From positions 111,137 through 175,136 of the forward strand of contig JBMNQX010000005.1 of assembly GCA_050944355.1 (NCBI GenBank): a stretch of DNA of 64,000 bases. Direction: 5' to 3'. The translations under genes were made by a program, and so were the position numbers. Under the pieces are notes generated by a model, which made no database searches, had not been told where the DNA came from, and worked only from the letters and a program-made list of their open reading frames with translations. Origin of the DNA: UBA4285 sp050944355 (GTDB lineage: Bacteria > Bacillota > Clostridia > Lachnospirales > Lachnospiraceae). Each line of letters begins with the position of its first letter. The first letter of the stretch is position 1. Positions 53,153 to 62,560 of the stretch are shown piece after piece.

Positions 53153-54427
53153 TCAGCGCTCAATCCTGTGAATGAAGAGCCCGCTGCGCAGCTTGGGCTC
53201 AAACCACGTGGATTTCGGCGGCATCAGGAGTCCCGCGTCAGCGACCGCAAAGAGTTCGTGAATGGACGTCGGATACATGGAAAATGCTGCGCTGCAGTCT
53301 GTCCGGCACCGTTTTTCGAGTTCTCCGAGCCCGCGAATGCCACCGACAAAATCGATCCTTGGATCGGTTTTAGGATCCTGAATTCCCCAAACAGGTGCAA
53401 GCACATTTCTCTGCAGGTAATCTACATCAAGAATACCGACCGGATCATTCTTAACCAGCTCAGGTCTCTCGGTCAGCTTATACCAGGTCAGCTCCGGCTT
53501 TCCATCACCTGCTTTTCCTGCTGCGAGACACAGTCCCATCTCCCCCTTTTTCTCCGGACGGTACGGTGCTGACGCAGCTTTTTCCACGATAAACGAAGCG
53601 CTGATTTTATCAAGAATCTCTTCCGGCGAATACCCGTTCAGATCCTTGAGAACCCGGTTGTAATCAAAAATGCGGAGCTCATCGTCCGGGAAGAGTACAC
53701 TGAGGAAATAGTTGAATTCCTCATTGCCCGTATAATCCGGATGCTCACGTCTTCTCTTTAAGGAAACGGAAACCGCCGAAGCCGCGCGATGATGGCCGTC
53801 TGCGATGTAGGAGCATTCGAGTGTACGAAATGCCTCCGTGATATTCTTTATCGTCTGCGGATCTTTTATTCGCCAGATTTTATGACCGACTCCGTCATTT
53901 TCCGTGAAGGAGATCACGGGCTCTTTTGTGTCACGGATATACTTAAGCAGCGGGCGGATTCTGTCATTGGTCCGATACGCCAGAAAAATAGGCCCGGTCT
54001 GCGCACTCGTGATGTCGATATGATTTGTGCGGTCCTTTTCTTTGTCCTTCCGCGTGTTTTCGTGTTTGCGCACGACATTATTCAGGTAGTCATCGACGGA
54101 TGAGCAGGCAACAAGGCCAGTCTGCTTCCGGCCATCCATTGTCAGCTCCCAGAGATAGTAACAGGGAGCGCTGTCTTCTTCAAAAATCCCCTTTTCTGTC
54201 CAGTCGCGGATCATCTCGTCCGCTTTCTCGTAGACATCCCGGGCGTACATGTCGTGCCCCCGCTCAAACTGTGTTTCCGGGCGGTCAATAGCGAGAAAAG
54301 AATGCGGGTTCGCCCTGACGATAGTTCTGGCTTCTTCCCGGTTATATACATCATAAGGAAGCGCGGCGACTTCTGCCGCTAATGACTTCACAGGTGTCAG
54401 CGCCTTAAACGGGCGGATGGTTACCAT
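53153..54427 (-). CDS. DUF1015 family protein
   Basis: 424 residues. Family marks are the N-terminal IRPFKAL with AALPYDVYNREEAR, the central VRKHENTRKDKEKDR block, and YIADGHHRAASA near residue 207. The C-terminal region has VDYLQRNVLAPVWGI and IDFVGGIRG. The conserved His-rich centre suggests an enzyme, and related Firmicutes genes often sit beside serine-biosynthesis genes; none is visible here. It is the last gene before the composition change at about 54.45 kb and so marks the edge of the core chromosome. Confidence 0.85.
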   Translation of the reverse strand: MVTIRPFKALTPVKSLAAEVAALPYDVYNREEARTIVRANPHSFLAIDRPETQFERGHDMYARDVYEKADEMIRDWTEKGIFEEDSAPCYYLWELTMDGRKQTGLVACSSVDDYLNNVVRKHENTRKDKEKDRTNHIDITSAQTGPIFLAYRTNDRIRPLLKYIRDTKEPVISFTENDGVGHKIWRIKDPQTIKNITEAFRTLECSYIADGHHRAASAVSVSLKRRREHPDYTGNEEFNYFLSVLFPDDELRIFDYNRVLKDLNGYSPEEILDKISASFIVEKAASAPYRPEKKGEMGLCLAAGKAGDGKPELTWYKLTERPELVKNDPVGILDVDYLQRNVLAPVWGIQDPKTDPRIDFVGGIRGLGELEKRCRTDCSAAFSMYPTSIHELFAVADAGLLMPPKSTWFEPKLRSGLFIHRIER

Positions 54428-54890
54428 AGCTTACAATAACCCCCATGTATTTTAATATTCTGATACATTATTATACCAATTCATCGTTTCAGCAACATTC
54501 GGAGAATTAACTTCCGCAAATTTTTCAACTTTGAGATGTCGTTCAGAGAATCCTTGAACAAACCGGTTCTATCAGAAAAACAGCAAGCTAACCGAAATAA
54601 CAAGGAATACAACGAAAAAGCTGCTGAAGATGAAAACACCACCTAAATATCACAGGACCATCTATATGTCAAAGTTAGATGACTTCAAAGAACAGATGGC
54701 ACTAACATAGTGATTCAGTAGCAGCCAAAACGGCGGTTCCGCCGCGCAAGAATATCCCAAAATAACGTTGTCCGTATTGGATGAAATAGCCATCATGCCC
54801 CTTTCGACTGTTTATCTACATTTATTTTGAATAAACATTTATGCAATTTTGAAAAGTAAAGTAGTGTCTTATATTTCAGCTGTTATAATA
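54428..54890. other. Junction between core chromosome and AT-rich island
   Basis: Base composition becomes clearly AT-rich from about 54440. Apart from the IS21 remnant at 54558-54713, nothing is recognised in this stretch. Confidence 0.5.
54558..54713 (+). pseudogene. Decayed N-terminal fragment of an IS21-type transposase (istA)
   Basis: A stop-free stretch of about 50 codons, ended by TAG, reads ITRNTTKKLLKMKTPPKYH and then SKLDDFKEQM. This mirrors the IstA pattern of helix-turn-helix (SRNTVRKYL), a P-P-x-Y stretch and SKLDPFK. No start codon, DDE domain or istB follows. It is unlike the two IS21 copies at the right side of the island in sequence, so it represents a third insertion event. 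Confidence 0.55.
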
Positions 54891-55796
54891 TTAATCATCG
54901 TCCAACAGACACTTAATTGTGTTATTCTGAATTGCGTAGCTGCCTATTAGAGCTTGAACGTTCATTCGCTGCTCATCTCCTTTGACATAAAATACCCATG
55001 ATGCATCTGGGAATTCAGAAACTAAATACTTAAAATAATCAAAATCAATGGCACAAGAATGGCCAAATACAGTTATTTCTTTGATTTTGCAATTATTGTG
55101 CTGTAAAAAATCCGATAATAAGTTTACTCTGCTGTCTTTATAAAAGGATTTGCATTTTTCAAAAAGATCTTCATATGCTGTACGGATATAATAATCATCA
55201 ATTCTAGAAATATATTCTTTTATCGCCGATTCACCACGATACATCCTTCCAGTAAGCTGATCATCATACGCGTCCGGAAAAAAATGTCCTTTGGGATATC
55301 CTAACTCTAAAGTTTCTTTGCCAACTTCCCCATGAATATGTAAAATATGTCTTTTCGAAATGCCATATATTTTTTCTAGAGTATGTGTATAGTTAAATGT
55401 CAAATAATAGGCATCTTTTTTTAATAGTTGCTTAAAAAACTCTTGTGGTACAACATTACTTAAATATAATTCTGCATTGTCAGCGAATGCTTCTAATGCT
55501 TGATTTAAATTACCATTTAAATCTACCTGCCATATAATAGCATCGCGGTCACTTTCTCTATCTGACATATAATCAGGTGTATATGATTCAAAAATCTCCT
55601 CAATACTGTTAAAGTCCGGGCGTCCTAATAAATTTTCAAAGTCAGACCAAATATCGTCAACATGAGTTTGATACAATTCCCAAAAGTTATCTGAATCATA
55701 CTCATCCGCTATTTCCTTAAAGTCAGGAGAAAATCGAGATGGGATATCATGTGCAAGGTCAAATCCATTTCCGATAATAAATAATTGCGTATTCAT
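54891..55796 (-). CDS. abiH: AbiH-family abortive infection protein
   Basis: 301 residues from ATG 55796 (AGGA nine bases upstream); a TTG at 55826 is a weaker alternative. The N-terminus QLFIIGNGFDLAHDIPSRF is the AbiH signature, a nucleotide-binding-like G-N-G-F-D loop. It is followed by the conserved LTFNYTHTLEKIYG and HIHGEVG, and at the end ITVFGHSCAIDFDYF. AbiH from Lactococcus aborts phage infection by an unknown mechanism. The gene is AT-rich relative to the genes left of 54.4 kb, stands alone on its strand and is flanked by transposase debris, all pointing to recent transfer. Confidence 0.85.
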   Translation of the reverse strand: MNTQLFIIGNGFDLAHDIPSRFSPDFKEIADEYDSDNFWELYQTHVDDIWSDFENLLGRPDFNSIEEIFESYTPDYMSDRESDRDAIIWQVDLNGNLNQALEAFADNAELYLSNVVPQEFFKQLLKKDAYYLTFNYTHTLEKIYGISKRHILHIHGEVGKETLELGYPKGHFFPDAYDDQLTGRMYRGESAIKEYISRIDDYYIRTAYEDLFEKCKSFYKDSRVNLLSDFLQHNNCKIKEITVFGHSCAIDFDYFKYLVSEFPDASWVFYVKGDEQRMNVQALIGSYAIQNNTIKCLLDDD

Positions 55797-55970
55797 CTTA
55801 AACAGTTCCTCATTATAAGCACTCAAGCGACATCTATTTCATGATAACGCCCTTTCCTTGCGATTTCTTACTAATTCTTCTAAATATAACAGGATCTAAT
55901 AATTCCAAAATATTAATGAGAATGCGTTTGTAAATGTTTCTGCCAAAGACATCTGATTTGATAAAGCATC

Positions 55971-56048
55971 TTTACAATTATTTCAATTTTGCTATAATCA
56001 GCATGCTGTCTTAAATTCAGGAAATATTAGTTGTCATTGTCAATGACA
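55971..56048 (+). promoter_or_regulatory. Promoter and 17-base palindromic operator of the XRE-Ugd gene
   Basis: TTTACA (55971-55976) and a perfect TATAAT (55993-55998) are 16 bases apart. The start would be near 56005. TGTCATTG-T-CAATGACA (56032-56048) is a perfect palindrome ending three bases before the GGAGG site. Its size and symmetry suit a Cro/CI-type dimer, and the encoded protein itself begins with such a domain. A site at this place would block elongation or ribosome loading. Confidence 0.6.
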
Positions 56049-56061
56049 TTTCGGAGGCATT

Positions 56062-57540
56062 ATGAAATCGTTCTCTCAGAATTTAATGATCACACAGATT
56101 GTTACTGCACGCAAAGCAAAGCACATGACACAGCAGCAGCTTTCAGACGCCAGCGGTGTTAACCGCGGCATGATTATTCGAATCGAATCTGGTGATTATA
56201 TTCCTTCCATTGAACAGCTGGATCATCTGTGTTCCGCTCTCGATCTTGATCCCAGCAGCTTTTATATCAACAGCAGCGACAGTAAAAAGCTTCCCAAAGT
56301 TTCCCCTCTGAACATCGCAGTAGCTGGGACCGGCTATGTGGGACTTTCCATCGCCACGCTGCTCTCCCAGCACAATCATGTCACCGCCGTCGATATCATC
56401 CCGGAAAAGGTCGATATGATCAATCATCGCAAGTCTCCGATTCAGGATACATATATTGAAAAATACCTTGCCGAAAAAGATCTGAACCTCACGGCAACGC
56501 TCGACGGCGAAAGCGCCTACAAGAACGCTGATTTTGTTGTTATTGCCACACCAACAAACTACGACAGCCAGAAGAACTACTTTGACACCTCCGCTGTAGA
56601 AGCTGTCATCGAACTCGTTCTCAAAGTCAATCCGAACGCCATTATGGTCATCAAATCAACCATTCCGGTCGGCTATACCGCCCGTGTGCGCGAGAAATAC
56701 CACACCTCAAATATCATCTTCAGCCCAGAATTTCTGAGAGAGTCCAAGGCGCTCTACGATAATCTGTTCCCGAGCCGTATCATTGTTTCCACCGATCCGT
56801 CGGACCCGAAGATCGTAAAGGCCTCTCGCACCTTTGCATCTCTTCTGCAGGAAGGCGCTCTGAAAGAAAATATAGACACACTGTTCATGGGCTTTACCGA
56901 AGCAGAGGCCGTCAAACTCTTTGCCAATACCTATCTGGCTCTCCGAGTATCCTACTTCAACGAACTCGATACCTATGCTGAAATGAAGGGATTGAACACA
57001 AAAGAGATCATCAACGGTGTCTGCCTCGACCCGAGAATCGGAACGCATTATAACAACCCGAGCTTCGGATATGGCGGTTACTGCCTTCCGAAAGATACCA
57101 AGCAGCTCCTGGCAAATTACCAGGATGTCCCTGAGAATCTGATCAGAGCTATCGTCGAAAGCAACCGCACCAGAAAAGATTTCATATCTGACAGAGTACT
57201 TGAAATTGCCGGAGGATATAAGGCAAATGATTCTTACTCTCAGTCAAAAGAACATCAGACAATTGTAGGTGTCTATCGTCTGACCATGAAGAGCAACTCC
57301 GACAACTTCCGCCATTCCTCTATTCAAGGCGTCATGAAAAGAATCAAGGCAAAAGGTGCAACTGTTATCATCTATGAGCCAACACTTGAGAATGGAACAA
57401 CTTTTTTCGGATCCAAAGTTGTAAATGACCTGAATGAATTTAAAAAGCAGAGTCAATGCATTATTGCAAATCGTTATAGCAGCTGTCTCGATGATGTAAA
57501 AGAAAAAGTCTATACCAGAGATCTCTTCATGAGAGATTGA
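56062..57540 (+). CDS. UDP-glucose 6-dehydrogenase with N-terminal XRE-type DNA-binding domain
   Basis: 492 residues. Residues 10-68 form a Cro/CI-type HTH (QQQLSDASGVNRGMIIRIES and SIEQLDHLCSALDLD). From about residue 83 a complete UDP-glucose dehydrogenase follows: NAD loop AVAGTGYVGLSIA (Gly89-Gly94), VVIATPTNY, SPEFLRESKALYDN, catalytic Cys341 in GYGGYCLPKD, and KSNSDNFRHSSI at the UDP-binding end. It oxidises UDP-glucose to UDP-glucuronate with two NAD. Ordinary Ugd proteins lack the first 75 residues. The frame is continuous, without a second ribosome site between the parts, so it is a genuine fusion. GGAGG precedes ATG 56062. The palindrome just upstream suggests that it binds its own leader. 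Confidence 0.92.
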   Translation: MKSFSQNLMITQIVTARKAKHMTQQQLSDASGVNRGMIIRIESGDYIPSIEQLDHLCSALDLDPSSFYINSSDSKKLPKVSPLNIAVAGTGYVGLSIATLLSQHNHVTAVDIIPEKVDMINHRKSPIQDTYIEKYLAEKDLNLTATLDGESAYKNADFVVIATPTNYDSQKNYFDTSAVEAVIELVLKVNPNAIMVIKSTIPVGYTARVREKYHTSNIIFSPEFLRESKALYDNLFPSRIIVSTDPSDPKIVKASRTFASLLQEGALKENIDTLFMGFTEAEAVKLFANTYLALRVSYFNELDTYAEMKGLNTKEIINGVCLDPRIGTHYNNPSFGYGGYCLPKDTKQLLANYQDVPENLIRAIVESNRTRKDFISDRVLEIAGGYKANDSYSQSKEHQTIVGVYRLTMKSNSDNFRHSSIQGVMKRIKAKGATVIIYEPTLENGTTFFGSKVVNDLNEFKKQSQCIIANRYSSCLDDVKEKVYTRDLFMRD

Positions 57541-57578
57541 GCGGAAAGATAACCGTATAAAAAAAAGGTATCCATATT

Positions 57579-58652
57579 ATGAAAAAGGTTTCTTTAAATA
57601 ATAAAACCATCCTGGTAACCGGTGCTGCAGGTTTTATCGGTGCTAATCTTGTGCTTCGACTTCTTGATGATGCAAAAGATAGCTCTATCATCGGCATCGA
57701 CAACCTAAACGACTATTATGATGTATCAATAAAAGACTGGCGTCTGGAACAAATCAACAAAAAGGATTCAGAGCATCGCTTCACATTTATCAAAGGTGAT
57801 ATCGCTGACGTAAACACTATTCATGAGATCTTCAATACATATAAACCTGCTTTGGTTGTCAATTTAGCTGCACAGGCTGGCGTCCGCTATTCCATCACCA
57901 ATCCTGATTCTTATATTCATTCAAACCTGATCGGATTTTACAATATTCTGGAAGCCTGCCGCCATTCCTATGATAATGGTGCTTCTGGTGTGGAACATCT
58001 CGTCTATGCCTCAAGCTCATCAGTATATGGTGGAAATAAGAAAGTTCCTTTTTCCACTGACGATAAAGTGGACAATCCTGTTTCGCTTTACGCTGCAACA
58101 AAGAAGTCAAACGAGCTGATGGCGCATGCCTATAGCAAACTTTATAACATCCCTTCAACAGGACTCAGGTTCTTTACCGTATATGGTCCTGCCGGACGTC
58201 CGGATATGGCATATTTTAGTTTTACAAACAAACTTCGTGCAGGTCAGACTATTCGCATCTTCAATTACGGGAATTGCAAGAGAGATTTTACATATATTGA
58301 TGACATTATCGAAGGCGTTGTCAGAGTGATGCAGGGCGCGCCTGAAAGAAAAAATGGCAGTGACGGTCTCCCGTTAGCACCTTATGCTGTATACAATATT
58401 GGTGGAGGTCGGCCTGTTAACCTCCTAGATTTTGTAGATATCCTGCAACAGGAGTTGATTCGTGCAAAAGTGCTTCCTGCAGAATATAATTTTAATGCAC
58501 ATAAAGAACTGGTACCTATGCAGTCTGGAGACGTGCCCATCACGTATGCCGATACAACAGCACTTGAAAGAGATTACGGTTACAGACCTTCTGTTAACCT
58601 TAGAACAGGTCTTAGAAAATTTGCAAAATGGTATAAAGAATATTATATATAA
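57579..58652 (+). CDS. UDP-glucuronate 4-epimerase (NAD-dependent epimerase)
   Basis: 357 residues of the extended SDR family. The N-terminal loop TILVTGAAGFIGANLVLRLL, VVNLAAQAGVRYSITNPDSY (typical of UDP-hexuronate epimerases), YASSSSVYGGNKKVPF with the catalytic Ser, SLYAATKKSNELMAHAY (YxxxK), and RFFTVYGPAGRPDMA are all intact. It converts UDP-glucuronate, the product of the preceding gene, into UDP-galacturonate. The gene follows 38 bases after the dehydrogenase, with AAGGT before ATG, and no terminator in between, so they form a two-gene operon for a UDP-uronic acid precursor. Confidence 0.9.
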   Translation: MKKVSLNNKTILVTGAAGFIGANLVLRLLDDAKDSSIIGIDNLNDYYDVSIKDWRLEQINKKDSEHRFTFIKGDIADVNTIHEIFNTYKPALVVNLAAQAGVRYSITNPDSYIHSNLIGFYNILEACRHSYDNGASGVEHLVYASSSSVYGGNKKVPFSTDDKVDNPVSLYAATKKSNELMAHAYSKLYNIPSTGLRFFTVYGPAGRPDMAYFSFTNKLRAGQTIRIFNYGNCKRDFTYIDDIIEGVVRVMQGAPERKNGSDGLPLAPYAVYNIGGGRPVNLLDFVDILQQELIRAKVLPAEYNFNAHKELVPMQSGDVPITYADTTALERDYGYRPSVNLRTGLRKFAKWYKEYYI

Positions 58653-58790
58653 CGATCCCCGTCTGCTAGTGTCAATATACAATGTTCGCGAAAACCTTCG
58701 TATCATACACGAACGATTATACTTAAGCATGGATGTAAAAGCTTCCTAACGAATATAGCTTCTGATGCCCATTTCTCATAATATTGTTTG
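58653..58790. other. Unassigned stretch between the epimerase gene and the IS21 element
   Basis: No gene or clear terminator was recognised. It ends at the left inverted repeat of the IS21 element. Confidence 0.4.
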
Positions 58791-58978
58791 CATCGGGCTA
58801 ATTTATCCAATTTAAATATCGGATTAAAAAGCCATTGCCCGTTTTCCATGCCCTGTCTAAACTGAGGATGACCAAACGCACCAGTTGAAAGGAGAATGAG
58901 TAAGGAAAACAATAATGGCAATGACCTACACCCATCATAACACAAGCCCTGAATAAGATAAAAAACACAGGGACCGGA

Positions 58979-59848
58979 TTTTAATCTGAAGGAGGTAACT
59001 CTCGCCGAGATGGAACGCCTGACCAATATCTCGCAGTCAAAGCTCCGCGTCCCAAGAAAAATAATTTTTATTGTAAAACCACGCGGCAGAACTGGCCATA
59101 AATTTTCAGGAACAGTTCTTGCGTTACAAGGATCACCTGGACAGCCTGCTCCGAAACAACGTTACAAACGCTCAAGTCATATAAAAAGGTTTCATAGTAA
59201 AAACTATAAAGGCAGCCTGACGCAGGTCAGGATTTATATTGAACAGGGCAGAAGCTGATCCCACCAAAACGAAAACCCATTTCTGCGCAGGGCAACCGTG
59301 GCAGCCGTTATTGAACGGATACCGGCAAATCGTATCAGATGGATTGGGGCTTTATCATGACAGACTCTGATGCATATGTTCCGTCGTGCCTGGCGTGCTT
59401 TGTTATGGTCTACCACTACTGTGGCAACTGCTATATTGAGTCCTTTCCGAATGCCAATCAGGAGAACCTTTTCATCGGAATGCTGCATGCTTTCAGTATG
59501 CTGGGTGTTCCAAGGTATGTTCTGACAGACAACATGAAAAGCGCCGTCATTCGAAGGAATTATGACGGATCACCCGTATGGCAGAAGAATTATAAACGTT
59601 TTATGAATACGGTCGTTATTGAAACAAAACTCTGCTTTCCAAGACATCCGTTTACCAAAGGCGCTTAGGAAAGACTGGTCCGGTTCGTAAAGCAAAACTT
59701 TCTGCAGGGCCGTATCTTCACAGAAATCACGGATCTGAGCTATCAGGCACAATGCTGGTGTAGTGACCAAAACAGGAGCTTTCGCAGATCCATGTATATT
59801 CCGATGACTTAGAGCACACTGCACGGCGATGGAGTGCATGCTTTCCGG
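58979..59848 (+). pseudogene. istA: istA of IS21 element 1, 5' part (pseudogene)
   Basis: Starts with the IstA DNA-binding region KEVTLAEMERLTNISQSKLR, then loses frame several times. From 59336 the DDE core is readable: QMDWGFI (first Asp), VYHYCGNCYIESFPNA, LTDNMKSAVI (second Asp), RHPFTKG then an in-frame TAG, and ERLVRFVKQNF (catalytic Glu). Ends where the second element has inserted. At least three frame changes and two stops make it non-functional. Confidence 0.8.
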
Positions 59849-59955
59849 TGTTTCAGTGCATCGTTGCCGGTGTACAGAGCGTTTTAATTTATCCTCTTTT
59901 ATAATGAGCGAGGCACACGCTTTGTGTGACTACTTATTATAGGAGGTCGATAATT

Positions 59956-61490
59956 ATGGTGAATTATCGAGAGATCCTGAGACTCAAAAGTCTCAAATAC
60001 AGCAACACGGACATCGCCGCCAGTGTTCACAGTTCACGGAATACAATGCAGGAGGTTCTGCGACTTTCAAAGGCATTGAACATTCAATGGCCGCTGGAAG
60101 ATGATGTTTCCAACTTTGATCTTGAGGCTGTTCTTTATCCGGAACGTCACAAGAAAGATGAAAACCGTCTCATCCCAGACTACCCTGAAGTTCACCGTGA
60201 GCTGGCAAAGCCCGGTGTAACTATCACGCTGCTCTGGACTGAGTACTGCGCCGAGGCGGCGGCCGCTGGTAAGAAACCATACATGAGCACACAATTCAGT
60301 GATGGATACCGAAGTGGAAGCGTGCCACAAAGGCAACAATGCGAATCACTCATAAGCCCGGTGCTGAAATGGAAGTGGACTGGGCTGGCAATACCATCGG
60401 TATCTATGATCGGGTAACAGAAGCTTACCTCTTTGTAGCTACACTTCCGTGCAGCTGCTTTACCTACGCAGAACTGTGCACAGATATGAAGCAAGGAACA
60501 TTTAGCCGATGCCATGTACATACATACAACTACTTTGGCGGCACGACAAGAATCCTCCGTCCAGATAACCTGAAGGCGGGAATTACGAAAAACACCCGTT
60601 ATGAAATGCTGATCCCGCGCGCTTACCAGGGAATGGCGAATTATTACAATACCGCTATCGTACCGGCCCGCGTCAGAGCTCCGCAGGACAAAGGCCATGT
60701 AGAGGGCTCAGTTAAGTATGCGAATACCTGGATCCTTGCCGCACTGCGCAATTACCATTTCTTCTCATTCTCCGAAGCGAAGAATGCTGTAGCGGATAAG
60801 CTCGAAGAGCCGAATACACGCCCTTTTGAGAAACGGGCAGGAAACCGCCGCACGGCATTCGACGAAGAAGAACGGGAATTCATGCTGCCGCTTCCTAATC
60901 ACCCATATGAGCCAGCAGTCTGTTCCACCGCCAATGTTCAGAGCGATTATCTCATATCAGACGGAAGGAATAAATACTTTGTTCCATCTGATCTGATCGG
61001 CGAGATCGTGGATATCCGGACAACAGAAAAAACCGTAGAAGTTTGCTTTAATGGTAATCGTGTTGCCACGCATGTCCGGCACAAAAACTTCGAGCGGAAC
61101 CCTATCGTCATCAAAGATCACATGCCATTGGCGCACCAGAAATATCTGGAGTATACTCCGGAAGATTTCACAGCCTGGGCACGTTCCGTCGGATATTCCA
61201 CAGAAAAGACCGTTGCCTGCTTTCTGAATGCCGGGAAAGTACCTGAGCAAGGTTATAAATACTGCGTTGGTCTGATGAAGGCTGCAGACCGTTATACGCC
61301 ACGCCGTGTGGAGAATGCGAGCAGACGCCTTCTGTCTGCAACCAATAACCCCTCGCTGCGCAACATCATTATGATTCTGAAAAACGGCCAGGATAAGCTG
61401 GAAATCGGTCAATCTAAAACATCTGCCAGACCCCGCAGCCATGGAATTACCCGTGGCGTTGAAGCTTACAGACAGGGAGGTGATCAGTGA
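59956..61490 (+). pseudogene. istA: istA of IS21 element 2, one frameshift
   Basis: About 510 codons with a ribosome site AGGAGG before ATG 59956. The N-terminal HTH includes TDIAASVHSSRNTMQEVL. At about 60314 a missing base shifts the frame; restoring it gives GYRKWKRATKATMRITH. The DDE residues are present in MEVDWAGNT, RPDNLKAGITKN and KGHVEGSVKY. The C-terminal beta region and a terminal overlap with istB (TGATG) are intact. Only one lesion was found, so loss of function is recent, or it is a sequencing error. Confidence 0.8.
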
Positions 61491-62283
61491 TGAACGCCTC
61501 TACTGTACAAAAACTCAAAGATATGCACTGCGATGCTATGGCTGAGGAATTAGAAGCTCAAATGCGGGATCCTGATATTTATACATCTATGGACTTTGAA
61601 GAACGCCTTGCCAGAATTGTAGATGCTGAGTCTGACCGCCGCAGGAAAGCAAAACTGCAGAGATATATTAAAAGTGCAGATTTTGATCTCAGTACAGCCT
61701 GCATCGAAGACATTGAATATTTTCCAGAGCGGAAGCTGGATAAAGCCCAGATTCTCAGATTTGCCACCTGTGAATTCATAGATGCGGGTCACAACATCGT
61801 ATTCAAAGGTGCCAGTGTTTCCGGGAAAAGCTATATTGCACAGGCAATTGGTAACGCTGCATGCCGAAAATTCAAGAAAGTGAAATATATACGCATGCCA
61901 GCGCTGCTCGATGAGCTTGCGACTGCTAAAGCTACCGGTGAGTTTCGGAAGATAATAAAGATCTACCAGAAGCTTGCCTGCTTATTATTGATGAATGGCT
62001 GATCCGATGCCTTGAAAAGCAGGAGTCCTATGATCTTCTGGAAATCGTGGATGCACGAAGCAATGCAGAATTTGGCGGATCAATGATACTCTGTACGCAA
62101 TGCAACGATGAAGAGTGGTATGAGCGCATCGATCCGGAAGCGGCTGAAGGCAGCCCTATTTCAGAAGCTGTCATGGATCGCATCATCAACAATTCCGAAG
62201 AATTCATGATCGAGAGCCGCACCTCCATGCGAAAACGTTACGGTATTGCCAAACGATCCGGGAAAGGCGGTGTACATGAATAA
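61490..62283 (+). pseudogene. istB: istB of IS21 element 2, one frameshift
   Basis: ATP-binding helper of the transposase, starting at ATG 61490 inside the istA stop (TGATG). Walker A reads FKGASVSGKSYIA (GxxxxGKS) near codon 108. Near 61975 a one-base change shifts the frame, after which Walker B CLLIIDEWLI continues in the new frame, followed by ILCTQCNDEEWYERIDPEA. Ends at 62283. With the frame restored it would be about 264 residues, normal for IstB. Confidence 0.8.
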
Positions 62284-62467
62284 TCGGAAGCTAAACTGCA
62301 GTTATTGTGATATCTGGCTGAATTATCAGGTTTCCAAAGTGGCTCTTTCTGAAGCAGAAGAGCTTTCCCGCGCAAATTGGGTTGAGATTCAGCACTTACA
62401 GGATCGTATTATTCAGTTGGAAACAACTCTCAGATCAGTCGGCCTCAACATACCGCCCGAGGAATAA
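62276..62467 (+). CDS. Small third reading frame of IS21 element 2
   Basis: 63 residues, beginning MNNRKLNCSYCDIWLNYQ. The start codon overlaps the last codons of istB, so it may be translated by coupling. It carries a CxxC pair and a C-terminal coiled-coil-like stretch (EELSRANWVEIQHLQDRIIQ). I do not know its function; a similar accessory frame is not part of typical IS21. Confidence 0.45.
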   Translation: MNNRKLNCSYCDIWLNYQVSKVALSEAEELSRANWVEIQHLQDRIIQLETTLRSVGLNIPPEE

Positions 62468-62489
62468 CGCTCAGAGTGTCTTTTGACAA

Positions 62490-62530
62490 AGCCCCCTTTC
62501 CGCTGTGCTTAACACTCCGGAAAGGGGGCT
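62490..62530 (+). terminator. Terminator-like hairpin near the right end of IS21 element 2
   Basis: AGCCCCCTTTCCG (62490-62502) pairs perfectly with CGGAAAGGGGGCT (62518-62530). Six bases on, the right terminal repeat begins. It would stop transcription leaving the element, although a T run is short. Confidence 0.6.
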
Positions 62531-62560
62531 CTAAAACACCGGAAGAGATGCACTGAAACA

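Larger units (their letters stand above)
59849..62560 (+). mobile_element. IS21-family element 2, inserted into istA of element 1
   Basis: A 2712-base element. Left end TGTTTCAGTGCATC, four bases, CCGGTGT (59849-59873); right end is the inverted copy of TGTTTCAGTGCATC, four bases, CCGGTGT (62536-62560). CCGGTGT also occurs just outside the left end, in line with the multiple terminal repeats of IS21. It contains istA, istB and a small third frame. Sequence flanking both sides belongs to istA of element 1. The 5-base flanks (TCCGG and ACGTG) do not form a target duplication. Confidence 0.8.

Noticed and set aside
58703..59026. A 107-codon minus-strand frame
   Set aside because: It crosses the left end of IS21 element 1 and has no ribosome site or family resemblance, so it is probably chance.
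60310..61985. Programmed frameshifting in istA and istB of IS21 element 2
   Set aside because: The sites (about 60314 and 61975) lack a slippery heptamer that I can see, and IS21 is not known for such frameshifting inside these domains. Simple decay or sequencing error is more likely.
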